From DATBJJ01 sp036556425 (lineage in GTDB: Bacteria; Acidobacteriota; Vicinamibacteria; Vicinamibacterales; 2-12-FULL-66-21): a DNA stretch of 64,000 nucleotides. The notes beneath the pieces are model-generated. The model did no database searches. It saw only the letters and a list, made by a program, of their open reading frames with translations, and was not told the origin of the DNA. This document shows positions 10,145-19,149 of this stretch, one piece after another. The translations under genes and the position numbers were made by a program. Where the stretch lies: positions 25,422 to 89,421 of the forward strand of contig DATBJJ010000067.1 in the NCBI GenBank assembly GCA_036556425.1, written 5' to 3'. Each line of letters starts with the position of its first letter. The first letter of the stretch is position 1.

Positions 10145-11364
10145 TGGGAAATTACGGCGTCCTGGTCGCGCTCGTGGCTCTGCTCGCCGGTCTCGCGATC
10201 GGGAAAGCGTGGGAGCGGTACAAGCTCCAGGACGGCAAGTGGATCGATCGGCGCCGCGCGCGCGAGTCGCCGCACTACATGCTCGGCCTGAACTTCCTCG
10301 TCGCGAATCAGACCGAGCCGGCGATCGACGAGTTGACGCGCGCGGCGGCGGTCGCCGGCGATCCGCTCGAGATCCATCTCATTCTCGGCAATCTCTATCG
10401 CGAGAAGGGTCAGGTCGGCCGCGCGATTCAGGAGCATCAGAAACTCCTCCAGCGACCCGATCTGCGAAAGCTCGAGCACGCGAACGTGCTACTCTGCCTC
10501 GGCCTCGACTACAAACGCGGCGGCTTCGTCGATCGCGCGCTCGAGGCCTTCACCGAAGTGCTTCGGCTCGATCACGACAATCAGTACGCGCTCGCGAATC
10601 TCGAGAAGCTCTACGAAGAGCAGCACCAGTGGAGCGAGGCATACGCCACGCGGCTGAAGTTGGCCCGGCGCGATCCGGACACGTCGCAGGCGCGCCACAA
10701 CGAGATCCTCGCGTTTCTCGACACCGAGCTCGGACTCGATGCGCTGAAGCGCATGGACTACGAGGAAGCCTCGAGGCGGTTCCACGCCGCGATCGAGCTC
10801 GACGAGCGCAACGTCCCCGCGTATCTCAATCTCGGAGACGTTCGCTTCTATCAAGGGGACGCCGCCGGCGCCATCACGGCATGGGAACGCCTGATCGAGC
10901 GCTCACCGGATCGCGCGTATCTCGCGTTCGCGCGGCTCGAGGGCGCGTATCCAAAGGTCAACGACGACGCGCGGTTTCCGGCGCTGTGCCGCCGGCTGAT
11001 CGCGGAGAATTCGCAGGATTGGCGCGCCCGCCTCGCCCTTGCGCGGCATCTGTCGCGGCGCGGCGCGGCAAGGGAGGCGTTGGAGCTTCTCTTCGAAGCG
11101 CTCGTGCACAACCCGCACGCGCTCGCGCTGCACCAGGCGATCTGGCAGACGCTCTCGCAGCTCGAGCTCCCGCCGACGCTCGTCGCGCAGTACGTCGACC
11201 TCACGCGCGACGCGGTCTTTTATCTCGATCCTCACATCTGCATCCGCTGCCGGTATCGAAGCACCGAGCTCCTGTGGCAATGTCCGCAATGCCACGAATG
11301 GAATACGTTCATCGAGGAGCGGATCGCCCCCGCGAAGGACACGGAAGCGACGCTCACGAGTTGA
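10144..11364 (+). CDS. lapB: Lipopolysaccharide assembly protein LapB/YciM-like (membrane anchor, TPR, rubredoxin-like zinc domain)
   Basis: A 406-residue protein with one N-terminal membrane segment (NYGVLVALVALLAGLAIG), a long run of TPR repeats (about 30-340) and a C-terminal CIRCRY...WQCPQCHEW zinc-ribbon of the rubredoxin type. This is the layout of LapB, which in enterobacteria links LPS transport to proteolytic control of LpxC. The start used is ATG 10144, overlapping the kdsC stop, because it places the membrane segment at the extreme N-terminus; an in-frame ATG at 10105 would lie inside kdsC. Its position after the kds genes fits a role in LPS control. Whether it targets LpxC here is not shown by the sequence. 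Confidence 0.85.
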   Translation: MGNYGVLVALVALLAGLAIGKAWERYKLQDGKWIDRRRARESPHYMLGLNFLVANQTEPAIDELTRAAAVAGDPLEIHLILGNLYREKGQVGRAIQEHQKLLQRPDLRKLEHANVLLCLGLDYKRGGFVDRALEAFTEVLRLDHDNQYALANLEKLYEEQHQWSEAYATRLKLARRDPDTSQARHNEILAFLDTELGLDALKRMDYEEASRRFHAAIELDERNVPAYLNLGDVRFYQGDAAGAITAWERLIERSPDRAYLAFARLEGAYPKVNDDARFPALCRRLIAENSQDWRARLALARHLSRRGAAREALELLFEALVHNPHALALHQAIWQTLSQLELPPTLVAQYVDLTRDAVFYLDPHICIRCRYRSTELLWQCPQCHEWNTFIEERIAPAKDTEATLTS

Positions 11365-11386
11365 ATCGGGCTCGGGGCTCGAGACA

Positions 11387-11983
11387 CTAAACCTCTCGAA
11401 GCAGCGCTTCATAGGCGCGCGCCACTTCGAGATCGGTTTCCGCAAAGGTGCCGTCGGTGCGAATGACGAAATGCGCGCGGGCGACCTTGGCCTCGATCGG
11501 CCATTGCGCGTCGAGCCGAGCGCGCGCCGCCTCGGGCGTGAGACCGTCGCGTACGACGAGCCGGCGAAACTGTTCGGCGGAATCGCACGCGGCAACGATC
11601 ACGCGATCGAAGTCGTGCTGGTGGCCCGTCTCGAACAGGAGCGGGATGTCGGCGATCGCCACGCGAGTGCCGGACGGCAGGTTCGCGAACCACCCGGCGA
11701 TGCGGCGGTAGACCTCCGGGTGGATGATGGCTTCGAGATCGGCGCGCGCGGTCCGGTCGGCGAACACGATGCGTCCGAGGCCCGCGCGATCGAGCGTGCC
11801 GTCAGGCTGAATCAGGCCGCGACCGAACCGCTCCGCGACGCGCGCGAGCGCCGGCGTGCCTGGCTGAACGACCTCGCGCGCGAGGCGATCGGCGTCGATC
11901 GTGGCGGCGCCGAGGCGCGCGAAATGCGCGAGGCAGTAGGATTTTCCAGTCGCGATGCCGCCGGTCAGCGCGGCGCGAAGCAT
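11387..11983 (-). CDS. coaE: Dephospho-CoA kinase
   Basis: Phosphorylates dephospho-CoA in the last step of coenzyme A synthesis. The 198-residue product has the P-loop GGIATGKS (8-15), DADRLAREVV, the CoA-site region HPEVYRRI and DIPLLFETG. It is convergent with lapB (22 bp between stops). The upstream spacer is a GC-rich hairpin repeat, followed by folD on the same strand. Confidence 0.95.
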   Translation of the reverse strand: MLRAALTGGIATGKSYCLAHFARLGAATIDADRLAREVVQPGTPALARVAERFGRGLIQPDGTLDRAGLGRIVFADRTARADLEAIIHPEVYRRIAGWFANLPSGTRVAIADIPLLFETGHQHDFDRVIVAACDSAEQFRRLVVRDGLTPEAARARLDAQWPIEAKVARAHFVIRTDGTFAETDLEVARAYEALLREV

Positions 11984-12092
11984 TACGCTCCGGGGGACTC
12001 CGTCCCCCGGACCCCCTTACACGCTCGCGCGCGGGGGCCCCATGGCCCCGCTCCGCTCGCGTGGCTCGGTCGCTGCGCTCCCTCGCAGGCTG
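11984..12092. repeat. GC-rich palindromic intergenic repeat, copy B
   Basis: The whole coaE-folD spacer is this element. It starts with a hairpin CGGGGGACTCCGTCCCCCG, continues through GACCCCC, CGCTCGCGCG and GGGGCCCCATGGCCCC, and ends with GCTCGG-TCGCTGCGCTC. It is homologous block by block to copy A at 1299-1395 in the same orientation. It carries no recognisable coding content. Confidence 0.7.
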
Positions 12093-13025
12093 TCATCGGG
12101 ACGCCGCGCGGGTCATCGCCGCTTTGACGGTGTTCTTCAACAGCATCGCGATCGTCAGCGGGCCCACGCCGCCGGGGACGGGCGTCAGCGCGCCGGCCAC
12201 TTCGGCAACCTGCGGGTGAACGTCGCCGACGACGACCGCGCCGCGCTTCGCGAAATCCGCCAGCCGCGTCGAGTTCGGAGGAAACAGGCTTCGCACCATG
12301 GCTTCGTCGGTGACGCGGTTGATCCCGACGTCGACGACCGTCGCGCCGGGCTTGACGAACGCGGGCGTCACGAATCCCGCGCGGCCGATCGCGGCGACGA
12401 GGATGTCGGCCTCCGCCGCAACCGACGGCAGGTTCGGCGTCTTGGAGTGGCACATCGTTACCGTGGCGTCGCGCTGCAGCAGGAGCATCGACATCGGCTT
12501 GCCGACGATCTCGCTCCGTCCGATCACGACCGCGCGCGCGCCGCCGATCGGCACGCCGTAGTGATCGAGCATCTCGATCACGCCTGCCGGCGTGCAGGGA
12601 ACCAGATGCGGACGCCCTTGAACGAGCCGGCCCACGTTCGTGGGATGAAACCCGTCCACGTCCTTCGCGGGATCGATCGCGTCGAAGACGTGCTGCGTCG
12701 CGCGCTTTCCCATCGCGTCCGGCAGCGGCGCCTGCACGAGGATCCCGTCGTGCGTCTCGCTCGCGTTGAGTCGCGCGACGAGCGCGAGCAGATCCTCGAG
12801 GCTGGCGGTCGCGGGAAGCCGTTCGAGATCGACGCGTAGGCCCGACTCCCCTCCGGCCTTCACTTTGTTGCGAACGTAGATCTCCGAGGAAGGATTGTCG
12901 CCGACGAGCACGATCCCCAGGCCGGGCGGACGGCCGGCGGATGCGGTGAACGCGCGAACCTGCGGCAGCACCGATTCGCGGATGGCCGAAGCCACCGTTG
13001 GGCCATCCAGGAGACGCGCGCTCAC
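12093..13025 (-). CDS. folD: Methylenetetrahydrofolate dehydrogenase/cyclohydrolase
   Basis: Interconverts methylene-, methenyl- and 10-formyl-tetrahydrofolate. Conserved blocks in the 310-residue product: VGDNPSSEIYVRNKVKA with the catalytic lysine, ILVQAPLP, DPAKDVDGFHP, PCTPAGVIEML, the NADP-binding VIGRSEIVGKPMSMLLL and TPVPGGVGPLTIAML. The start is GTG at 13025. The permease stop lies 7 bp upstream, so the two genes are probably co-transcribed. Confidence 0.95.
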   Translation of the reverse strand: MSARLLDGPTVASAIRESVLPQVRAFTASAGRPPGLGIVLVGDNPSSEIYVRNKVKAGGESGLRVDLERLPATASLEDLLALVARLNASETHDGILVQAPLPDAMGKRATQHVFDAIDPAKDVDGFHPTNVGRLVQGRPHLVPCTPAGVIEMLDHYGVPIGGARAVVIGRSEIVGKPMSMLLLQRDATVTMCHSKTPNLPSVAAEADILVAAIGRAGFVTPAFVKPGATVVDVGINRVTDEAMVRSLFPPNSTRLADFAKRGAVVVGDVHPQVAEVAGALTPVPGGVGPLTIAMLLKNTVKAAMTRAASR

Positions 13026-13032
13026 CTGACGC

Positions 13033-14739
13033 CTACTTCTTGCCGGACGAGCGCCCGAGCACGAACCCGATCACGGTCGCGATCACGCCGGCGGCGAGGA
13101 TCTTGAGTCCGAACACGTCGGCGATCTCGGGGCTGATGCGCAGCCCGAAGTAGTAGTTCAGCCGCTCGTCGAGCTCGTGCCACCGCGCGAGCTCCGGCGT
13201 GAGCGCGCCGAGCTCCGTCAGGACGCCGAGCAGGGCGATGCAGAACCCGTTGAACACCAGCATGTAGCCGGCCATCTTCAGGAAATTCGCGAAGCTCTCC
13301 AGGCCGGACCGCGACGCGGCTTCAGCCTTGTTCACGAGTTGGCTGTGCGTCCGGCCGTAGAACCAGTAAATGATCATGCCCGCGTCGAGCCACACGAGAA
13401 AGCGCGCCCACGTCAGGACGGTCAGGTACAACATCAGGTAGACGCAGAACACGACGCCGAGAATCGGAAACAGATATCCGAACGGCACCTTGAACGCGCG
13501 ATGCGCATCCGGCCGCTTGACGCGAAGAATGATGACGGCGACGCACACGACCACGAACGCGAACAGCGTTCCAATGCTCGTCATCTCTCCCAGCACGTTG
13601 ATCGGCGTGAGGCCGGCGACGATGGCAACCACGACGCCAGTGATGATCGTCGTGATGTAGGGCGTGCGGTATTTCGGATGGACCTTGCTGACGCCCGCGG
13701 GAAGCAGGTTGTCGCGGCTCATCGCGAAGAAGATGCGCGGCTGGCTCATGAGCATCACGAGCAGAACGCTCGTGATACCGGCCACGGCGCCCAGGGAGAC
13801 GAGCCCCGCGGCCCAGTCCTTGTTGATCACCGCGAGCGCATAGCCGACCGGCGCGTTCAGGAACTGCGCATCGGCCTTGTACTGGACCACGGGAATGATC
13901 CCGCTGAGGATGCCCGCGACGAGCAAGTACAGCAGCGTGCAAACGGCCAGCGAGGCGATGATGCCGACCGGCAGATCGCGGCTCGGATTCTTCGCTTCCT
14001 CCGCGGTGGTCGACACGGCGTCGAAGCCTATGTAGGCGAAAAACACCACCGCGGCCGCGGCCGTGACGCCTTGGAACCCGTACGGCATGAACGGCGACCA
14101 GTTCTCGGGCTTGACGTAGAACACGCCGACGACGATGAAGAACAGAATCGCGACGAGCTTGACGGCCACGATGACCGCGTTGAAGCGCGCGCTCTCCCGC
14201 ACGCCAATCACGAGCAGCGCCGAGATGATCAGCACGATGATGATCGCGGGAAGGTTGACGATCGCGCCCTCGACGCCGGCGTTCGGCGCGGCGGACATCC
14301 AGACGGGGAGATGTACGTTGAACCCCGCGAGGATCCGTTGAAAGTATCCGCTCCACCCGACGGCAACGGTCATCGATCCGACTGCGTACTCGAGAATCAG
14401 GTCCCATCCGATCATCCACGCGAAGATCTCGCCGAGCGTGGCGTAGGCGTAGGTATACGCGCTGCCGGAGATCGGAATCATCGCCGCGAATTCGGCGTAG
14501 CACAGCGCGGCGAACGCGCACGCGAGCCCCGCGAGCACGTACGACAGCACGATGGCGGGCCCCGCTTGATTCGCCGCCGCGGTGCCCGTCAGGACGAAGA
14601 TTCCGGTCCCGATGATCGCGCCGATGCCGAGCAACGTCAGGTCCGTCGCCGACAGCGTGCGCTTCAGCGCCTTCGCTCCGCCTTCCGCGTCCCCGACCAA
14701 TTGCTCGATCGACTTGGTCTTCAGGAGATTCGAATCCAT
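13033..14739 (-). CDS. APC-superfamily amino acid permease (cationic amino acid transporter-like)
   Basis: A 568-residue integral membrane protein with about 12 core helices and a further helical C-terminal extension (about 480-565). The first helix has the APC glycine motif IGAIIGTGIFVLTG. Further markers are YAEFAAMIPISGSAYTYAY, FFAYIGFDAVSTTAEEAKNP and SQPRIFFAMSRDNLLP. The pattern is that of the YfnA/CAT group of amino acid/proton symporters; the substrate cannot be read from sequence. ATG 14739 is preceded by a strong GGAGG. folD follows closely. Confidence 0.88.
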   Translation of the reverse strand: MDSNLLKTKSIEQLVGDAEGGAKALKRTLSATDLTLLGIGAIIGTGIFVLTGTAAANQAGPAIVLSYVLAGLACAFAALCYAEFAAMIPISGSAYTYAYATLGEIFAWMIGWDLILEYAVGSMTVAVGWSGYFQRILAGFNVHLPVWMSAAPNAGVEGAIVNLPAIIIVLIISALLVIGVRESARFNAVIVAVKLVAILFFIVVGVFYVKPENWSPFMPYGFQGVTAAAAVVFFAYIGFDAVSTTAEEAKNPSRDLPVGIIASLAVCTLLYLLVAGILSGIIPVVQYKADAQFLNAPVGYALAVINKDWAAGLVSLGAVAGITSVLLVMLMSQPRIFFAMSRDNLLPAGVSKVHPKYRTPYITTIITGVVVAIVAGLTPINVLGEMTSIGTLFAFVVVCVAVIILRVKRPDAHRAFKVPFGYLFPILGVVFCVYLMLYLTVLTWARFLVWLDAGMIIYWFYGRTHSQLVNKAEAASRSGLESFANFLKMAGYMLVFNGFCIALLGVLTELGALTPELARWHELDERLNYYFGLRISPEIADVFGLKILAAGVIATVIGFVLGRSSGKK

Positions 14740-14832
14740 TCATCCTCCAGAACGGCAGGCCTCAGCCTCGCCCGATCGCGCGGCATCAAACAGGCGATCG
14801 CAGGCACGCACATCGGCTGAAAAGCGCGGGCG

Positions 14833-14838
14833 ATTATA
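14833..14838 (-). promoter_or_regulatory. -10 element TATAAT overlapping the end of thiE, upstream of the permease
   Basis: On the minus strand TATAAT overlaps the thiE TAA stop and lies about 95 bp before the permease ATG. No convincing -35 was found. It would let the permease-folD pair be transcribed separately from the acc/thiE genes upstream. Confidence 0.4.
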
Positions 14839-15460
14839 CATTGAACGGCTGAACCGGCAGGCGCTGGACGAAGGCGCGTACGCGCGCTTCAGGGTCGCCG
14901 CCGGTCAGGATGTCGGTGATCACCGCGACCGCCGACGCGCCGGCGGCGCACACGTCCGGCGCGCGCTCGAGCGTGATCCCCCCAATCGCCACGACGGGCT
15001 TCCCGCGATTCGCCGCATAGGCGACGAGCTCGAGGCCGCGCGGCCCGTAGCCGGTGTCCTTCGTGTCGGTGGAAAAGATCGGTCCGACGGCGATGTAGGT
15101 CGCGGCCGACGCGAGCGCGCGGTCGATCTGCGCGCGATCGTGCGTCGAGAGGCCCACGATCGCGGACGGACCCACAATCGCGCGGACGGCATCGACCGGC
15201 AGATCGGTCTGGCCGACGTGAACGCCGTCGGCGCCCGTGATGCGCGCGATGTCCGCGCGATCGTTGACGATCACTTTCGCGCGCACCGATCCCGCGGCGC
15301 GCAGTACGCCCTCCACGACCGCGATCGCATCCGCGGTCGGCTCCTCTTTCGCGCGGATCTGAACGAGGCGAGCGCCGCCCGCGAGCGCCGCCCGCGCGAG
15401 ATCGATCGGATCGATGCCGCGCGCGCGGCAGATCGTCGTGTCGATGATGGGGTAGATGAT
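14834..15460 (-). CDS. thiE: Thiamine-phosphate synthase, first copy; no canonical start codon
   Basis: Joins HMP-pyrophosphate and hydroxyethylthiazole phosphate to thiamine phosphate. The homologous frame runs from IIYPIIDTTICRARGIDP through LVQIRAKE, VNDRADIARI, DGVHVGQTDLPVDAVR, GLSTHD, YIAVGPIFST, GLELVAYA and VVAIGGITLE. That is the full (beta/alpha)8 core, about 208 residues. The first in-frame GTG is at 15316, which would delete the first strand and LVQIRAK. Upstream of it there is no in-frame ATG, GTG or TTG before an in-frame TGA at 15497-15499 inside a 14-bp repeat array. The coordinate given assumes a rare ATC start at 15460. A second ThiE-like gene lies at 53.5 kb, so loss of this one may be tolerated. 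Confidence 0.7.
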   Translation of the reverse strand: MIYPIIDTTICRARGIDPIDLARAALAGGARLVQIRAKEEPTADAIAVVEGVLRAAGSVRAKVIVNDRADIARITGADGVHVGQTDLPVDAVRAIVGPSAIVGLSTHDRAQIDRALASAATYIAVGPIFSTDTKDTGYGPRGLELVAYAANRGKPVVAIGGITLERAPDVCAAGASAVAVITDILTGGDPEARVRAFVQRLPVQPFNV

Positions 15461-15470
15461 GGGATGTCCT

Positions 15471-15539
15471 CGGGATCCGGGATCAGGGATCCGGGATCAG
15501 GGATCCGGGATCAGGGATCCGGGATCAGGGATCCCGCCC
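15471..15539. repeat. 14-bp tandem repeat (GGGATCAGGGATCC) between accC and thiE
   Basis: Four to five units of GGGATCAGGGATCC fill the gap from the accC stop to the thiE homology. Each unit contains the palindrome GGATCC. The array begins within three bases of the accC stop and supplies the in-frame stop that cuts thiE off from an upstream start. Confidence 0.88.
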
Positions 15540-16916
15540 TCAGCCCGCTTGCGCGAGCCGATCGCCCGAGGCCTTCTTCTCGGTCAGGAACCGCTCCATG
15601 AACGAGGTGTTCAGTCGGCCGGCGATGAAGTCCGGATCGCTCAGGATCCTGAGGTGCAGCGGAATCGAGGTCTTGATGCCGTCGATCACCGTCATCTCGA
15701 GCGTGCGGCGCATGCGCGCGATGGCTTCCTGGCGATCGCGGCCGTGCGCGATGATCTTCGCAATCAGCGAATCGTAGTACGGCGGAATCGTGCAGTCGGA
15801 GTGCACGAACGTGTCGACGCGCACGCCCGGCCCGCCGGGCACGCTGAACGCCTGAATGGTCCCGGGCGACGGCGCGAACGTCACGGGATCCTCGGCGTTG
15901 ACGCGGCACTCGATCGCGTGGCCCGTGAACGTCACGTCCCCCTGCTTGAACGAGAGGCGCTCGCCGGCGGCGATGCGGATCTGTTCCTTCACGATGTCGA
16001 TGCCGGTGATGAACTCGGTGACGGGGTGCTCGACCTGAATGCGCGTGTTGACTTCGAGGAAGTAGAAGTTCCCCTTCTCGTCCAGCAGGAACTCGAACGT
16101 GCCCGCGTTGGTGTATTGCACCGCGCGCGCCGCGTCGACGACCGTCGCACCGAGCTTCCGCCGCATCTTCTCTGTGACGGCAACCGACGGACCTTCCTCG
16201 AGCAGCTTTTGATGACGACGCTGGATCGAGCACTCGCGCTCGCCCAGGTGCACGACGGCGCCGTGATGGTCGCCGAGCACCTGGAACTCGATGTGCCGCG
16301 GACGCTCGACGTACTTTTCGATGTACACGTCGCCGACGCCGAACGCGGCTTCCGCCTCGCGCTGCGCCGTCTTCAGCGCTTTGCTCAGTTCGCCCTGCTC
16401 GCGGATGACGCGCATCCCGCGGCCGCCGCCGCCGGCGACCGCCTTGATGATCACGGGGTACCCGAGATCTCTGGCAATCTTCGCGGCTTTCTCTTCACCG
16501 TCGACCGGCCCATCGCTGCCGGGGAGAATCGGGACGCCCGCTTTCTTCATCGCCCGGCGCGCGCGCGCCTTGTCGCCGAGGAGACGGATCGCATTGGGCG
16601 CGGGCCCGATGAACCTGATGTGGCACGCCTCGCAGACTTCCGCGAGATACGCGCTCTCCGAGAGGAATCCGTAGCCCGGATGGATTGCGTCTGCGCCGGT
16701 GATCTCGGCCGCGCTCAGCACGGCGGGCACGTTCAGATAGCTGTCGGCGCTCCGCGCGGGGCCGATGCACACGTCCTCGTCCGCGAATCGGACGTGGAGC
16801 GAGTTCTCGTCGGCCTCCGAGTACACCGCGACGGTCTTGATGCCGAGCTCGCGGCAGGCGCAGATCACGCGGAGCGCGATCTCGCCGCGGTTAGCGACCA
16901 GGATTTTCTTGAACAT
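15540..16916 (-). CDS. accC: Acetyl-CoA carboxylase, biotin carboxylase subunit
   Basis: Carboxylates the biotin of AccB with ATP and bicarbonate, the first half-reaction of malonyl-CoA synthesis. The 458-residue product begins FKKILVANRGEIALRVI and contains HPGYGFLSE, the ATP-grasp glycine loop KAVAGGGGRGMRVI, ECSIQRRHQKLLEE, EFLLDEKGNFYFLEVNTRIQ and QVEHPVTE. It lies 18 bp after accB on the same strand. AccA/AccD are not in the window. Confidence 0.97.
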   Translation of the reverse strand: MFKKILVANRGEIALRVICACRELGIKTVAVYSEADENSLHVRFADEDVCIGPARSADSYLNVPAVLSAAEITGADAIHPGYGFLSESAYLAEVCEACHIRFIGPAPNAIRLLGDKARARRAMKKAGVPILPGSDGPVDGEEKAAKIARDLGYPVIIKAVAGGGGRGMRVIREQGELSKALKTAQREAEAAFGVGDVYIEKYVERPRHIEFQVLGDHHGAVVHLGERECSIQRRHQKLLEEGPSVAVTEKMRRKLGATVVDAARAVQYTNAGTFEFLLDEKGNFYFLEVNTRIQVEHPVTEFITGIDIVKEQIRIAAGERLSFKQGDVTFTGHAIECRVNAEDPVTFAPSPGTIQAFSVPGGPGVRVDTFVHSDCTIPPYYDSLIAKIIAHGRDRQEAIARMRRTLEMTVIDGIKTSIPLHLRILSDPDFIAGRLNTSFMERFLTEKKASGDRLAQAG

Positions 16917-16934
16917 GAATCGACACCGACTCCA

Positions 16935-17420
16935 TCAAGCGGTTTTGATCGCAAACAACCGTTCGCCGTATTGCACCGGCTTCCCGTTCTCGACGTAGAC
17001 CGACGTGAGCTCCCCCTCGTATTCGGAGGTGATCTCGTTCATCAGCTTCATCGCTTCGATGATGCAGAGGACCTGATCTTTCTTGACGCGCTCGCCCACT
17101 TCCACGAAGGACGCGGCGCCCGGCTCGGGCGAGCGGTAAAACGTCCCGACGATCGGCGACTTCACGACGGCGAGCTCGACGCTGTTCTCGTCCGCGTCGG
17201 CGGCCGCAGGCTCCGGCGCCGCGGCGGACGCGGGCGCTGGAGGTAGCGGCGCGGGCATCGCCGCCGGCAGGCTCGGCACGTGAACGGGCGCAGGCATGAC
17301 CGAAAACCCTGCGTTCGTTTTGCGGACCCGGACTTTCAACCCTTCCCGCTCCAGCTCGAACTCCGCGAGATCGTGGTGCCGCATCAATTCCAGAATCCGC
17401 TCGATGTCGTCGAAGTCCAA
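16935..17420 (-). CDS. accB: Biotin carboxyl carrier protein of acetyl-CoA carboxylase
   Basis: A 161-residue carrier with a helical N-terminus, an Ala/Pro-rich linker (about 44-75) and a C-terminal biotinyl domain (about 84-160). K125 in EAMKLMNEI is the biotinylation site. The thumb present in bacterial BCCPs is visible as VGTFYRSPEPGAASFVEVG. It is followed by accC, and an M24 peptidase precedes it on the same strand. Confidence 0.96.
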   Translation of the reverse strand: MDFDDIERILELMRHHDLAEFELEREGLKVRVRKTNAGFSVMPAPVHVPSLPAAMPAPLPPAPASAAAPEPAAADADENSVELAVVKSPIVGTFYRSPEPGAASFVEVGERVKKDQVLCIIEAMKLMNEITSEYEGELTSVYVENGKPVQYGERLFAIKTA

Positions 17421-17443
17421 TCACCCTCCCCGCCAAGGTTCGT

Positions 17444-18589
17444 TCACGCGGACCGCGGCGCGGTCAGCACTTCGCATCCATCCTTCGTCACGAGCACGTC
17501 GTCTTCAATCCTGACGCCGCCCACGCCGTCGACGTAGGCGCCCGGCTCGACGGTCATCACCATCCCCGGTTCGAGCAGCATGTCGGGCTGACCGGCCGAC
17601 GGCTTGCCGACGCGCGGCTCCTCGTGCACTTCCAGGCCGAGGCCGTGACCCGTGCCGTGGCCGAACGCCTCTTCCAGACCGTATCGGCGCAAGACGTCTC
17701 GAGCTGCGGCGTCGACTGCGCTCCCCGGAATTCCCGGACGGACGGCCCGAATCGCGGCCCGTTGCGCTTCTTCCACGGCGGCGAACAATCGGCGAAACTC
17801 CGACCCCGCGTCGCCGAGCTGAACCGTCCGCGTCAGATCCACGCAGTATCCGTCGTAGACGCCGCCAAAGTCCAGCACCACCCCGTCGCCCGGCTGCAGC
17901 ACGCGGCGTCCGGGACGCGCGTGCGGCAGCGCGCTATTCGGGCCCGACGCGACGATCGTCTCGAACGCGGGCCGCTCGAAGCCCATCCGGCGCAGCGTCG
18001 CGTCGACGTCGGCCGCCACGTCGAGCTCCGATCGGCCCGGCGCCGCGAGCTTCATCACTTCCCCGCTCGCATTCGCAATCAACCGGCCCGCCGCGCGGTA
18101 CGTCGCGATCTCGCGCTCGTCTTTCACGGCGCGCGCGACTTCGATCGCGCGATCCGTCGCGACCAGGGCGGGACACGCGTCGGGACTTCGAAGGGGCGTG
18201 GGCGCGGCGGCCGCGAGCGCCGACGACAGCTTGTTGAACCGGCTCACCGGCATGTGCGCCGCTTCGATGCCGATGCGGCGGGCGCCGCTCTCCCGCAGCA
18301 CGACGGCCAGCGTCTCGTCGTAGCTCTGCTCGGGGACGATGAGCGCGATGTCCGACGCGAGATCCTGCGCGGCGAGATGCGCGCGCGCGGCGGATCGATA
18401 TCGGAAATCCACGATGAACGTGCACTCCGTCGCGGTCAGCACGAGCAGGCCGGCTGTGCCCGAGAAGCCCGTGAGGTAGCGGATGTTCGGGAGATGGGAC
18501 ACGACGAGCGCATCGATGCCGAACGTTCGCAGGGATTCGCGGGCGCGAATGAGACGCGCGATCGCGAACGACGAGAGACGCCCGGTCAT
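17444..18589 (-). CDS. M24 family aminopeptidase (Xaa-Pro peptidase type)
   Basis: Cleaves N-terminal residues, probably before proline. The 381-residue protein has a creatinase N-domain (about 1-140) and a pita-bread metallopeptidase domain. All five metal ligands are visible: two Asp in LDFGGVYDGYCVDLTRTV, His in GHGTGHGLGLEVHEEP, Glu in VMTVEPGAY and Glu in GVRIEDDVLV. It sits immediately upstream of accBC, a common order in bacteria, and downstream of a TPR gene. PepP versus PepQ cannot be decided from sequence. Confidence 0.9.
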   Translation of the reverse strand: MTGRLSSFAIARLIRARESLRTFGIDALVVSHLPNIRYLTGFSGTAGLLVLTATECTFIVDFRYRSAARAHLAAQDLASDIALIVPEQSYDETLAVVLRESGARRIGIEAAHMPVSRFNKLSSALAAAAPTPLRSPDACPALVATDRAIEVARAVKDEREIATYRAAGRLIANASGEVMKLAAPGRSELDVAADVDATLRRMGFERPAFETIVASGPNSALPHARPGRRVLQPGDGVVLDFGGVYDGYCVDLTRTVQLGDAGSEFRRLFAAVEEAQRAAIRAVRPGIPGSAVDAAARDVLRRYGLEEAFGHGTGHGLGLEVHEEPRVGKPSAGQPDMLLEPGMVMTVEPGAYVDGVGGVRIEDDVLVTKDGCEVLTAPRSA

Positions 18590-18599
18590 GACGGCCCCG

Positions 18600-19145
18600 T
18601 TAGCGGGCGGCGGTGGAGAGGGCGTCGCGCCGGCCCGACGATTCGTTGCGGCGGCGCTCTATGGCCGCAAGAAACGACTCGAGCGCGGCGACAGCGGGCA
18701 GATCCGGATGCGTGACCACAGCTGAAGACTGTACCGCAACGGGCTGAGGCGTCAACGGCGGCGGCGCGGGAGGCTCGGGCTCCGCGTACGCGGCGTAGGT
18801 CTCGATCGCTTCCGGCATCTCGGCGCGGCGGCGATGGATGTCCGCGAGCGCGCGAATCGCCGCGAGGTTTTCGGGCGCGGCGCGCAGCACGCACTCGAGC
18901 TCCCACGTCGCTTGATCGTACTCGGCGATCTCGGCGAGCGCGCGGCCGAGCGTCACGCGCGCCGACAGATACGACGGATGCCGCAGCAGCCCGGCACGGC
19001 ACGTCTCGATCGCCTCGGTGAACCGGCCCAGGCGTCGATACTCCTCGGCGAGCGCCGAGAAGGCGATCGACGCCGGGTCGCGATCGACCCGGCGCTTCAA
19101 TTCCTCGAGACGCGTGCTTTCGTGCGCTACGGCACTGTCGCGCAT
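18600..19145 (-). CDS. Small TPR protein
   Basis: A 181-residue, apparently cytoplasmic protein with three to four TPR units in residues 10-120 (for example FSALAEEYRRLGRFTEAIET) and a Pro/Ala-rich tail that ends in a helix (ALESFLAAIERRRNE). No signal peptide. It lies between the pil-linked lipoproteins and the M24 peptidase, with gaps of under 12 bp on both sides, so it is probably in the same transcript. Its partner is unknown. Confidence 0.75.
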   Translation of the reverse strand: MRDSAVAHESTRLEELKRRVDRDPASIAFSALAEEYRRLGRFTEAIETCRAGLLRHPSYLSARVTLGRALAEIAEYDQATWELECVLRAAPENLAAIRALADIHRRRAEMPEAIETYAAYAEPEPPAPPPLTPQPVAVQSSAVVTHPDLPAVAALESFLAAIERRRNESSGRRDALSTAAR

Positions 19146-19149
19146 GGTG

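Noticed and set aside
13177..14820. 547-codon antisense open frame opposite the APC permease
   Set aside because: The permease has clear membrane segments and a ribosome site; the antisense product is a low-complexity Arg/Asp/Glu string.
14834..15540. TPP riboswitch upstream of thiE
   Set aside because: The spacer is entirely a 14-bp array; the conserved CUGAGA and ACCUGA elements are absent.
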